Shown piece by piece: positions 1 through 6,797 of a stretch of 8,546 nt of DNA (positions are counted from its first letter, which is position 1; each line of letters opens with the position of its first letter). The translations under genes and the position numbers were made by a program. Under the pieces are notes generated by a model. The model saw only the letters and a list, made by a program, of their open reading frames with translations. It ran no database searches and was not told where the DNA came from. Location: NCBI GenBank assembly GCA_003503355.1, contig DOCS01000156.1, positions 8,984-17,529 of the forward strand. Reading direction: 5' to 3'. The stretch comes from Opitutia bacterium. Its GTDB lineage: Bacteria > Verrucomicrobiota > Verrucomicrobiia > Opitutales > Coraliomargaritaceae.

Positions 1-260
1 TCAACAACCACAACCGCGGCGTGCGGATTGAAATCCGGTGAAAACGCATCGCGGCTAAAACCACCAGAATTCTCTACCAAGTAAACCCCAGCCCAGAAGC
101 ACAGGGCCGAAAAAAGAAAGAGGATAAAAATCGGGGTCGGTGCAAAGCCTTCCTTAGGCTCATCCTTCTCGCGCATGAGCGGATCATGAAGATCTAGCTC
201 TGGAGAATCCTTCACGCCCTGATCGCTGGACTTGTTAGTTTTTTTCTCGTTGCTCATCAT
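1..260 (-). CDS. Membrane-anchored protein in the CcoP position, probably a c-type cytochrome (5' part only)
   Basis: I read 86 codons from ATG at 260-258 before the window ends, with no stop. A second in-frame ATG follows at 257-255, so the protein may begin at either. The ATGA at 260-257 overlaps the ccoO stop, a coupling arrangement. Residues 1-40 are hydrophilic, charged and presumably cytoplasmic. Residues 43-62 form one hydrophobic helix (PIFILFLFS...GVYLV), followed by a G-G-F-S-x-D-x-F segment. I recall this layout, a short charged N-terminus, one anchor helix and a GGFS-like exit, from small membrane-bound monohaem cytochromes that follow ccoO in Planctomycetes/Verrucomicrobia-type clusters. 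The haem motif would lie beyond the window, so cytochrome identity is inferred from position and topology. No strong Shine-Dalgarno is visible; GAGG lies 13 nt before the first ATG. Confidence 0.7.
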   Translation of the reverse strand, partial: MMSNEKKTNKSSDQGVKDSPELDLHDPLMREKDEPKEGFAPTPIFILFLFSALCFWAGVYLVENSGGFSRDAFSPDFNPHAAVVVV

Positions 261-910
261 TCTGAAATCGGTGCCTCAGGGAGGCTGTAATTAAGTTTAA
301 GGCTGAGCAAGTATTCAACCAATGCTTCGGCACGAAGGGTCGGAACCACCTCGTACCCTGCCTCTGGTGCATACTCAGAGCCGGAATCGAATTGTAATGC
401 CTTCGTGGACGGTGCGCCTTCGATTTCGCGCGTTTCGTAAAGGAAAGCGTACTGAGGCATAGTAGACTTCCCTTCGGAGGTCGACTTGGGATTGTACAAA
501 TGCTGGTGGTGCCAGGCTTTGTCCGCCAGACGTTCGCCAGTAGTTGTCAGGTCAGGCCCGATACGTTGCGTACCTATCAAGACACGCTCTTGTGTAATAT
601 AATCACGGGATACCGTCGCACGCTTGCCCCACTCACGCTCGACATCGGAACCGTAACCGGCGCGTCGAACTTGCTGTGTATGGCAATAGGCACAGCCGAG
701 CTCGACATAGACTTGCTTGCCTTGCTGTGCCAAACCGGAGACCTTGGCGGGAAACAATGGATCGCCTTCAACGGAATTACCCGATTCATCGAGTGTCTCC
801 GTTGTCTGCGTTAAACTGCCAAGTTGAATGTAACTACTGAGAACCAAGCCAGTGAACGAAGACGCCAAGGCAATCAAGATCCCACAAAAAAGAAGCGGTA
901 GATTTTTCAT
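257..910 (-). CDS. ccoO: cbb3-type cytochrome c oxidase subunit II (CcoO-like monohaem cytochrome c)
   Basis: This 217-residue protein has an N-terminal membrane helix at about residues 4-27 and a periplasmic monohaem cytochrome c domain. The haem motif is C-A-Y-C-H at 73-77, followed by TQQVRR (CcoO consensus: YSQ-hydrophobic-R). The R-x-G-P-D-L block is at 116-121, and the axial methionine is in S-T-M-P-Q-Y at M151. These match CcoO in order and spacing, and the length is within the family range. In cbb3 oxidases CcoO passes electrons from CcoP or soluble cytochrome c to CcoN. The start ATG overlaps the ccoN stop by one base (TAATG) and has a strong AGGAGG inside the ccoN end, so the start is well supported. 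The haem site is intact although the CcoN-like partner has lost its cofactor ligands. Its real electron acceptor is therefore uncertain. Confidence 0.93.
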   Translation of the reverse strand: MKNLPLLFCGILIALASSFTGLVLSSYIQLGSLTQTTETLDESGNSVEGDPLFPAKVSGLAQQGKQVYVELGCAYCHTQQVRRAGYGSDVEREWGKRATVSRDYITQERVLIGTQRIGPDLTTTGERLADKAWHHQHLYNPKSTSEGKSTMPQYAFLYETREIEGAPSTKALQFDSGSEYAPEAGYEVVPTLRAEALVEYLLSLKLNYSLPEAPISE

Positions 911-2373
911 TAAGCTGCACCCTCCTGGTTAGCAGACTGGAGCAATGTAGGACCTTGTTTGGCACGAATCGAGCCCGTGGCGAACAGCATCCAAAAGAAG
1001 TTAATAGCAAAGGCAACATGCCCCAGGGCCAGCAAGACTGCGCCAATGGATCGTGCTTTCAACCAAGGTATGGTCGATTGAACAATGTCTAAAAATGGGA
1101 CGGTGGCATCGTTCATCTGAACGCCTTCAAACCAACCGCCAACAAACAGAGCGACCACAGTTACGGTAATACCAAGGGCACTGCCCCAGAAATGTAAATA
1201 AATCAGTGCGGTGGAAGGCCACTCACGCTTGAGCAAGCGCGGTACCATATAGTAGAGAGCACCAAACATCACCATACTGAAGAAACCATACACGCCCGTC
1301 TGGTCGAGACCTTCACTGAAGCGAGTGAAGTGAACGATTTCATTTAATGTAGGCAGCGCAATGACCGAATCGATCAAGCTATACACCACAAAGGCGAATG
1401 TACCAAACATGATAAATCGAAGCGCGGGGCTACGCCATATATGCCCACTGGTGCCCTTCACTGTCAAATACAGGTTCAATCCCACTGAGACCGTGGGGAT
1501 CACCATCATGACGGCAGTGACAATACCCGTGGTCGTCATCCAGATCGGAACGGGACCACCGGTCAAATGCGCCATACCCGTCCAGCTGCCGAGTAATGCC
1601 AAAGACGTGAAGCCTAGCACCGACAGGTAATACGAGTGTATGGGGCGGCCCAAGACCTTGGGGATGACATAAAAAGCGGCACCGAGTGCCATCGGTGTCA
1701 GCCAGAGGTTTTGCAGGTTATACGCATACCACGTGCTGGTGATCGATTGAACCACGCCGCGGGCGGGAAACCAAACAACCAAAAATTGCGCGATCGCATA
1801 GATCCACGGGAACCAGAACAGTGCTGCGAGGATGTACCACTGAGCAACGTAGGCTCCTTGGCCCTTGCGAACGCTGAAGGCAAGAATGCCCCACGCACCA
1901 ATCAAGGCGTACGAAAAGAGCAGTAACGCCGTCGCATAGCCCGGAAGCTCAAGTAATGCCACTGATGTGAGGTCCCCGGCGAAAATACCGACGAGCCCAA
2001 CAGACAGGCCGAGATTCCAGAACAAGCCCGCAACGATCAACAGAGCACTGTTGCAAATCGGTGTGCGGCACAGACGTGCCATTATCCACAAACCGATGGC
2101 AAAAACCGCGTTGTTGCCCCAACCAAACACCATAGCGTTAATGGAAGCAGGATACAGGCGCCCGAAGGTCATGTATTCACAGCCAGCCAAGAAGCTCGAC
2201 TCATGGGATTGATAGGCAGTGATCAGCGCGAGGACAGTGCCGATCATCAGCCAGAAAGTTGCCGAAATGACAAAATACAGAGCCGAGAACCGAATCGAAG
2301 CATCGATCTCACTCAGCTCGGCACGCATAGCTGCGACCTGACTAGTGGACTGGGATTGAGGAGCGTTGCTCAT
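910..2373 (-). CDS. ccoN: CcoN-like subunit I of cbb3-type oxidase lacking nearly all metal-ligand histidines
   Basis: This 487-residue protein has about 12 hydrophobic helices and aligns along its length with cbb3 oxidase subunit I. Anchors are T-F-G-R-L at 69-73, N-A-x-V-F-G at 79-84, Y-V-I-P-K at 235-239, R-P-I-H-S-Y at 243-248, H-F-T at 348-350 and Y-Y-M-V-P-R-L at 374-380. Canonical CcoN binds low-spin haem b, haem b3 and CuB. Using Pseudomonas stutzeri numbering from memory, the equivalents here are H60 to S77, H207 to Y218, Y251 to G262, H257 to A268, H258 retained as H269, H347 to L356 and H349 to Q358. I confirmed the substituted histidine positions from the codons. The reading frame is open, with no frameshift, so this is not simple decay. 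Oxygen-reductase activity is not expected from this polypeptide; a structural or repurposed role is inferred. It is followed at once by ccoO. No clear Shine-Dalgarno precedes the ATG. Confidence 0.9.
   Translation of the reverse strand: MSNAPQSQSTSQVAAMRAELSEIDASIRFSALYFVISATFWLMIGTVLALITAYQSHESSFLAGCEYMTFGRLYPASINAMVFGWGNNAVFAIGLWIMARLCRTPICNSALLIVAGLFWNLGLSVGLVGIFAGDLTSVALLELPGYATALLLFSYALIGAWGILAFSVRKGQGAYVAQWYILAALFWFPWIYAIAQFLVVWFPARGVVQSITSTWYAYNLQNLWLTPMALGAAFYVIPKVLGRPIHSYYLSVLGFTSLALLGSWTGMAHLTGGPVPIWMTTTGIVTAVMMVIPTVSVGLNLYLTVKGTSGHIWRSPALRFIMFGTFAFVVYSLIDSVIALPTLNEIVHFTRFSEGLDQTGVYGFFSMVMFGALYYMVPRLLKREWPSTALIYLHFWGSALGITVTVVALFVGGWFEGVQMNDATVPFLDIVQSTIPWLKARSIGAVLLALGHVAFAINFFWMLFATGSIRAKQGPTLLQSANQEGAA
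920..926 (-). promoter_or_regulatory. Ribosome binding site for ccoO inside the end of ccoN
   Basis: The minus strand reads AGGAGGG here, about 9 nt upstream of the ccoO ATG at 910-908. It lies within the last codons of ccoN (E-G-A-A), and the ccoN stop and ccoO start share one base (TAATG). This fixes the ccoO start and suggests that its translation is coupled to that of the CcoN-like protein. Confidence 0.8.
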
Positions 2374-2498
2374 TACAGTGGATTAAAAAATAGAGATATG
2401 GCGGATATGCCGTGGAAGTTCGGAACAATTAGAACGAGTCAGTCAACAAAGCAGGCTATTCAGGATAATTCCTTCACAGTCCGATTGGATTCCAGCCC
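2374..2498 (-). other. 125-nt non-coding gap between the ACIII block and the oxidase block
   Basis: This is the largest intergenic space in the window; all other gaps are 24 nt or less. Read on the minus strand it has a TTGACT that could be a -35 box, but no good -10 hexamer at 16-18 nt. It also has a short direct repeat CATATC-CGC-CATATC and a run of six T bases close to the ccoN start, without a stable stem before it. I see no convincing promoter, terminator or Shine-Dalgarno. It may hold a promoter of a non-sigma70 type, an mRNA processing site, or simply spacer between two modules. Confidence 0.4.
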
Positions 2499-2789
2499 TT
2501 ATTTAGCCGCGCTGTAGGCAGCCACTGTCGATTCCATCGCATCCTCGATCGGGATTCGAACAGTACCGGCTTCCGCGTTGATAATTTCATAGCTGTTCAG
2601 TTTAGCCTCGCCAGCAGCACGCGCCTCATCGGCTTTGGCTTGGCGAGCGTCATTCACCTGTTGATCAAACGGAGCCGGACGATTAGGTAGGTAGGCTACA
2701 TACAAGATGAGAGCGAACACGAAAATCGCACCCACGGCACCGGTGAAAGACAGCAGTCGACTGCTAGATGATATTTCTGATTGAGACAT
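2499..2789 (-). CDS. Small single-helix membrane protein between ACIII and oxidase genes
   Basis: This is a 96-residue protein of no assigned function. Residues 1-12 are polar and serine-rich, residues 13-34 are one membrane helix, and residues 43-63 are an Ala/Glu/Lys/Arg-rich helical stretch. The C-terminal part, 64-86, reads L-N-S-Y-E-I-I-N then G-T-V-R-I-P-I-E-D-A-M. I recall a similar motif, roughly L-x-S-Y-x-W/I-x-D/N-x-x-x-G-x-V-R-I-P-I-x-x-A-M, at the end of small anchored proteins beside SCO, ACIII and haem-copper oxidase genes in Acidobacteria, Verrucomicrobia and Planctomycetes. That is memory, not a search. It starts 6 nt after the actF stop and so is probably cotranscribed with the act genes. 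An accessory or assembly role at the ACIII-oxidase junction is inferred. There are no cysteines or haem motif, so it does not itself carry a c haem. Confidence 0.85.
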   Translation of the reverse strand: MSQSEISSSSRLLSFTGAVGAIFVFALILYVAYLPNRPAPFDQQVNDARQAKADEARAAGEAKLNSYEIINAEAGTVRIPIEDAMESTVAAYSAAK

Positions 2790-2795
2790 CGTAAA

Positions 2796-4070
2796 TTACT
2801 CTGAGTAGTTGATTGAAATTGCAATATTCGGGTCACGAACCGGGATCGGTTCAGCTTTCTTAGTACTACGGCAGAATGCAAAAATGCAAATGCCACCGAT
2901 ACCAATGAGTGACGAGATATCGACCCAGTTGATTGAGAACTGGCGCACCAAGTAGCCCGCAGCATGTTCGTCTGGATTGACCAACTTACCGGGAACAATG
3001 TTCCAGTAGAGGTCGAGAATGTGGAACGTCAGGATCCAGATCGAGATACCAACAGTACGCCATACAACGACTTTAGTCTTGTACCAAAGGAGGCAGAGGA
3101 ACGGAGTCAGGAAGTGACCGAAGATCAAGCCCATGCTCACGAACCACCAAGAGTTGGTGGTGCCGTCGAAGTTCATCTCACGCAAGTTATACCAGAATGT
3201 TTCTTCCGGAATATTGGCACTGTAGATCAAGAAATACTGGGAGAAACTGATGTAAGCCCAGAAAATGGTGAACGCCAGCATCATGCAGCTGATATCATAA
3301 CGGTGCGCTTGCTTGAGGATCCCCCGAAGGTAGCCCTTGGCTGCGAGAATGACTGTCAGGATAATCAGTGTCGCGAGTGCCGCACGGATGCAGGCCGCAA
3401 AGAACCACACACCGTACATGGTCGAGAACCAATGATATTCGAGTGATTTGAACCAGTCAATCGCACCGAGTGACATCGCAACCGCACAGATGAAGAGACC
3501 AACAGCTGAAAGCGCGTGCGCTTTAGTTGTGTTCTTAATGTCGCCAGTCTTATCCGTATCGAACGACCACTTACGCAGTAGCCCTGTAATTATGATGAAG
3601 ACACCGAAGATCCCGACCGCACGAATAGCGAAGAAATTGATGTTTAGATAAGGCTGCTTCCAAGTGTAGATCGCATCTTCACCGACGGTTCCGTGACCTG
3701 GAAGAGCGTTGCTACCATTCATCCACTTCCAAAGAAGACCTGGATTTTCGTGGAAGAACGGGATCGCCAAGAGTGGCAGGAACAGGAGTAGCAACCATGG
3801 GAAGGCTGCCATGCCGTGCTCGCACTGGCGGCGAATGATCACCGGCCAGCGGGCGTAGAAGACGTACCAGATCAGAGTCAGGAATGTCATGCCAATGGCG
3901 ATAGACATCCAAAACCCGAGACCGAGGAGCCACCCCATAAATGGGCGTGCGTCACCTTCGTTCCAGCCTTGGAATAAGCCGAAAGCTGCAATTGCGGTAA
4001 AAATGAGACCAACGATGAGGGCAATTCTGCCGACTTTGTTAGCTTGAGCGTGATATGCGTCCGAACTCAT
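2796..4070 (-). CDS. actF: Alternative complex III subunit ActF (NrfD/PsrC-related integral membrane subunit)
   Basis: This 424-residue protein has about ten membrane helices, near residues 14-34, 45-72, 87-107, 145-164, 186-206, 216-244, 262-284, 306-328, 337-358 and 384-400. Family-typical blocks are D-W-F-K-S-L-E-Y-H-W-F-S-T-M at 205-218, F-W-A-Y-I-S-F-S-Q-Y at 270-279 and the following S-A-N-I-P-E-E-T-F-W-Y sequence. ActF is the second large NrfD-like membrane subunit of ACIII, paired with ActC; it has been discussed for quinone contact and possible proton pathways. The gene starts 4 nt after the actE stop, with AGGA about 10 nt upstream that overlaps the actE end. Length and topology are normal for the family. 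The short C-terminal tail (about 401-424) is hydrophilic. Confidence 0.95.
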   Translation of the reverse strand: MSSDAYHAQANKVGRIALIVGLIFTAIAAFGLFQGWNEGDARPFMGWLLGLGFWMSIAIGMTFLTLIWYVFYARWPVIIRRQCEHGMAAFPWLLLLFLPLLAIPFFHENPGLLWKWMNGSNALPGHGTVGEDAIYTWKQPYLNINFFAIRAVGIFGVFIIITGLLRKWSFDTDKTGDIKNTTKAHALSAVGLFICAVAMSLGAIDWFKSLEYHWFSTMYGVWFFAACIRAALATLIILTVILAAKGYLRGILKQAHRYDISCMMLAFTIFWAYISFSQYFLIYSANIPEETFWYNLREMNFDGTTNSWWFVSMGLIFGHFLTPFLCLLWYKTKVVVWRTVGISIWILTFHILDLYWNIVPGKLVNPDEHAAGYLVRQFSINWVDISSLIGIGGICIFAFCRSTKKAEPIPVRDPNIAISINYSE

Positions 4071-4074
4071 ATAA

Positions 4075-4728
4075 TTATAATCCTAACTCTGTGCGTTGTG
4101 CTGCGGAAAGCTCCTTGGCGTCTGCGTTCTGTGAGCGTTGTAATGCTCGAACATAGAGGACAATTGCCCAGCGTTCTTCGGGTGTAATACGATCATTGAA
4201 AGGCAACATCAGGCCTTTGCCGTTGGTGATGACATCAAAGATGTGACCATCTTCGACCTTGCGGAGGCGATCATCGTGATAACTGGCGGCGAGGACGCCG
4301 TACGGCTTGGTCACACCGTTTCCGTCACCAGCTGCACCATGACAAACGGTACAGAAGATGTCATACTTCTCCTTACCTTCAGCCATGAGTTCGTAAGTCA
4401 CCTCGAGAGGCAGGGTATCAACGAAGTTACCCTCTGCATCCTTGCCTTGATTAAGGACAGTGTCGCCGAGAGTCTTATCATCAAACTGAGCAGAAAAGAC
4501 CTCTGCTTGATTGAAGTAATCACCACGGGCAACCGTCTTGGCTGGCACCGGGCGATCATTACGACCGTCAGCAAAGAAATCATTGCTTGCCTGCGGCTTG
4601 TAGCGCGCCTGACGGTCCATGTCTGGGAAGACTTCGAGTGGTGGCTTTGTGCTTTTCGAGCCGCGGAAGCCGAGAATCGACACCGCTGCTACGATCGCAA
4701 AAACATAGATTGCTAGAAAGATACGCAT
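4075..4728 (-). CDS. actE: Alternative complex III subunit ActE (monohaem cytochrome c)
   Basis: This 217-residue protein has a hydrophobic N-terminal segment at residues 2-20 and a periplasmic monohaem cytochrome c domain. The family signature P-P-L-E-V-F-P-D-M-D-R-Q sits at 29-40, followed by a K-P-Q region and T-V-A-R-G at 65-69. The haem motif C-T-V-C-H is at 126-130 and the likely axial methionine is M174 in G-L-M-L-P-F. ActE receives electrons from the complex and delivers them towards the terminal oxidase. No lipobox cysteine follows the hydrophobic segment (L-G-F-R-G-S), so it is probably held by an uncleaved helix or released after cleavage rather than lipid-anchored. The start is 9 nt after the actD stop, with TAGGA overlapping that stop and about 7 nt before ATG. 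Confidence 0.95.
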   Translation of the reverse strand: MRIFLAIYVFAIVAAVSILGFRGSKSTKPPLEVFPDMDRQARYKPQASNDFFADGRNDRPVPAKTVARGDYFNQAEVFSAQFDDKTLGDTVLNQGKDAEGNFVDTLPLEVTYELMAEGKEKYDIFCTVCHGAAGDGNGVTKPYGVLAASYHDDRLRKVEDGHIFDVITNGKGLMLPFNDRITPEERWAIVLYVRALQRSQNADAKELSAAQRTELGL

Positions 4729-4737
4729 GATAATGTC

Positions 4738-5274
4738 CTACGCTGAGACCTCCTCGATGTCGGTTCCGCCAATTTCCTTAAGGAATTGACGTGTGGCAAC
4801 TGGATCGAACCTCGAGTCACGCGATTCAATCGCGATGACAAGACGGTCTCCGGAAACCTCTAGAAATTTTTCGTTATTGAAAAGCGGATTGTAGTGCTGG
4901 GGCAGCAAATTGGTGATAAACATGCCACCGAGAGTGCCGAAAGCAGACAACAGGATGGTCAGCTCGTACATGATCGGGAATGGGAAAACCAGACTAAAGA
5001 ACGGCTGTCCACCAATGATGAGCGGATAGTTATACGCATTCATGAACCAGACAAGAAAGGTACCGAGCGTGAAGCCTGAGATACCACCAATGAAAGTGAA
5101 TACCGGCACCTTCGAACGAGGCTGACCTTGAGCGGCAGGCATGCCGTGCACCGGGAACGATGAATACGTGTCCCAATTTTTATAACCAGCGTCCCTCACC
5201 TTTTCCGCCGCGTGGAAGAAAGCAGGTGTGTTGGGGAAGCTCGCAAGAATTCCGTGTGTTTCAGATTCAGACAT
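4738..5274 (-). CDS. actD: Alternative complex III subunit ActD (DUF3341 family)
   Basis: This 178-residue protein has a cytoplasmic N-terminal domain (G-I-L-A-S-F near 8-13, then an F-x-x-A-A-x-x-x-x-x-A-G-Y helix at 19-31), two membrane helices at about 55-78 and 101-122, and a hydrophilic C-terminal domain with D-R-L-V-I-A-I-E at 143-150. The [11 protein letters not shown] block at 35-45 is characteristic of the family. ActD carries no cofactor and is a structural membrane subunit of ACIII. Its ATG overlaps the actC stop by one base (TAATG) and has a near-perfect Shine-Dalgarno, so the start is secure. Length is typical. Confidence 0.95.
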   Translation of the reverse strand: MSESETHGILASFPNTPAFFHAAEKVRDAGYKNWDTYSSFPVHGMPAAQGQPRSKVPVFTFIGGISGFTLGTFLVWFMNAYNYPLIIGGQPFFSLVFPFPIMYELTILLSAFGTLGGMFITNLLPQHYNPLFNNEKFLEVSGDRLVIAIESRDSRFDPVATRQFLKEIGGTDIEEVSA

Positions 5275-6773
5275 TAGTGTTGTCCTCCTTTTTCATCGTC
5301 GTGGTGGCCGTGCGGATCTGCTGCAGGCATCACAAATTTAACTTCAGCGATCGGCATAATTGGTAGGAAGCGTAGGAACAGTAAGAACAATACGCTGAAC
5401 AAACCAAAGGTGCCGAAGAAGGTCAGGATATCGACCATTGTCGGTGAGTAGTAACCCCAGCTCGATGGCATAAAGTCATTGGCCAGTGAAGTTACTGTAA
5501 TCACAAAGCGCTCGAACCACATGCCCACATTGATGAAGATCGACATGATCCAAACCATCGCAGTGTTTTCGCGCACCTTCTTAAACCAGAAGAGCTGTGG
5601 AGTGAAAACGTTGCAGCTGAACATCATCAAATAGGCCCACCAGTATTGGCCGAACGCACGATTGATGAACGCGAAGCTCTCGTATGGATTCGCACCGTAC
5701 CAGGCAATGAAGAACTCCATGATGTAGGCGTAACCCACGATCGAACCTGTACCCAAGCAGATCTTACACATGTTGTCGATGTGACGCTGTGTGATCAGGT
5801 CATGTAGACCGTAAAGCGCACGCAGTGGAAGCATCAGTGTCAGCACCATTCCGAAACCGGAGAAAATCGCACCGGCCACGAAATATGGCGGGAAGATCGT
5901 CGTGTGCCAACCTGGCAACACCGCGAGGGCGAAGTCAAAGGAGACGATAGTGTGAACGGAAAGAACGAGCGGCGTGGAGATACCTGCAAGAATCAGGTAG
6001 GCCATTTCGTAGTTACGCCAGTGGTTACCAGCATTGCGCCAGCCCATTGCAAAAATTGCGTAGAAGAACTTGCGAAAAACATCCATGCCCTTCGCCATGC
6101 AGCCACAACCTTCGTAGGCACCCTTTGTGAGGCGCTGAATCGCACGGTCACGCAGTACGGCGAGGTCAGGAATCATGCCCATGTACCAGAACAACACTGA
6201 GACCGTTCCGTAAGTGGAAACCGCAAACACATCCCATTCAAGGGGCGAGCGGAACTGCGGCCAGATGCCGTTTGCATTTGGAATCGGAAACAACCACCAG
6301 CCAAACCAGACACGACCGACGTGGAAGAGCGGGAAAATACCCGCACAGACCACCGCAAAAATCGTCATCGCTTCCGCGGCACGGTTAATCGAGGTTCGCC
6401 AGCCCTGCTTCAGCAGACAAAGGACCGCGGAAATCAGCGTTCCGGCGTGGCCAATACCAATCCAGAAAACGAAATTAACAATCGCCCAACCCCAGTTGAT
6501 CGGATTTGCCAGACCCCACACACCGACACCAGTGCTGACCAGCCAAAGGAGGCCCATCCCAGTGAAGGAGGCAGTCATCAACGCCATCGCCATGCAGACC
6601 CACCACCACAAGGGTGTTTTCGTCTCGACGATGCGGCAGATCTTATCGGTGACCCAGTTGAAATCACGATCATTCGTGACAAGGGCCGGTTCGTGAAGCT
6701 CAGCGGGTTGCACTTTAGCCAACAAAGCGGCCTGTGTCGCGTCCAGTGAACTATCTTGAGTAGTCGTAGCCAT
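5274..6773 (-). CDS. actC: Alternative complex III subunit ActC (NrfD/PsrC-type quinol-binding membrane subunit)
   Basis: This 499-residue protein has about ten membrane helices between residues 55 and 472, matching NrfD/PsrC-type subunits. Diagnostic blocks are [10 protein letters not shown] at 106-115, F-P-L-F-H-V-G-R at 147-154, S-P-L-E-W-D-V-F at 176-183 and [10 protein letters not shown] at 272-281. From published ACIII work, as I remember it, a His in the first block and Asp residues in the later ones are proposed to line the quinol site; H109, D181 and D280 are the candidates here. The ActB iron-sulfur subunit docks on the periplasmic face. Two features are unusual: a cytoplasmic-loop insertion around 217-232 with a C-G-C motif (223-225), and a His-rich end (H-G-H-H, final residue His). 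They help explain a length above the usual 450-480. The gene starts 24 nt after actB; no clear Shine-Dalgarno is visible. Confidence 0.95.
   Translation of the reverse strand: MATTTQDSSLDATQAALLAKVQPAELHEPALVTNDRDFNWVTDKICRIVETKTPLWWWVCMAMALMTASFTGMGLLWLVSTGVGVWGLANPINWGWAIVNFVFWIGIGHAGTLISAVLCLLKQGWRTSINRAAEAMTIFAVVCAGIFPLFHVGRVWFGWWLFPIPNANGIWPQFRSPLEWDVFAVSTYGTVSVLFWYMGMIPDLAVLRDRAIQRLTKGAYEGCGCMAKGMDVFRKFFYAIFAMGWRNAGNHWRNYEMAYLILAGISTPLVLSVHTIVSFDFALAVLPGWHTTIFPPYFVAGAIFSGFGMVLTLMLPLRALYGLHDLITQRHIDNMCKICLGTGSIVGYAYIMEFFIAWYGANPYESFAFINRAFGQYWWAYLMMFSCNVFTPQLFWFKKVRENTAMVWIMSIFINVGMWFERFVITVTSLANDFMPSSWGYYSPTMVDILTFFGTFGLFSVLFLLFLRFLPIMPIAEVKFVMPAADPHGHHDDEKGGQH
5284..5293 (-). promoter_or_regulatory. 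Ribosome binding site for actD inside the end of actC
   Basis: The minus strand reads AAAAAGGAGG, ending 9 nt before the actD ATG at 5274-5272. It is encoded by the E-K-G-G codons of the actC C-terminus. It is the strongest Shine-Dalgarno in the window and, with the TAATG overlap, suggests coupled translation of ActC and ActD. Confidence 0.85.
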
Positions 6774-6797
6774 TTTAATAGGTTCGCAAGTTAGAAA

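Noticed and set aside
834..1046. Minus-strand 70-codon frame across the ccoN/ccoO junction
   Set aside because: Out-of-frame overlap with two real genes that meet in a standard TAATG junction; no independent support.
910..2373. Calling the CcoN-like gene a pseudogene
   Set aside because: There is no stop or frameshift, the helices and structural motifs are well kept, and it sits in a tight operon with a coupled ccoO. Loss is confined to cofactor residues, which points to changed function rather than decay.
2374..2400. T-run upstream of ccoN as a rho-independent terminator for the act genes
   Set aside because: Only a 3-bp G/C stem (GGC...GCC) can be drawn nearby, and the run lies within 20 nt of the ccoN start.
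2420..2460. TTGACT in the gap as a sigma70 promoter for ccoN
   Set aside because: At 16-18 nt downstream the sequence is CCGAAC-like, not a -10 hexamer.
2964..3446. Plus-strand open frame of 160 codons opposite actF
   Set aside because: Antisense shadow of a confidently assigned gene; charged low-similarity composition, no supporting start signal or family resemblance. The same applies to the plus-strand frames at 500-814, 4243-4716, 6214-6696, 6879-7484, 7488-7889 and 8019-8510.
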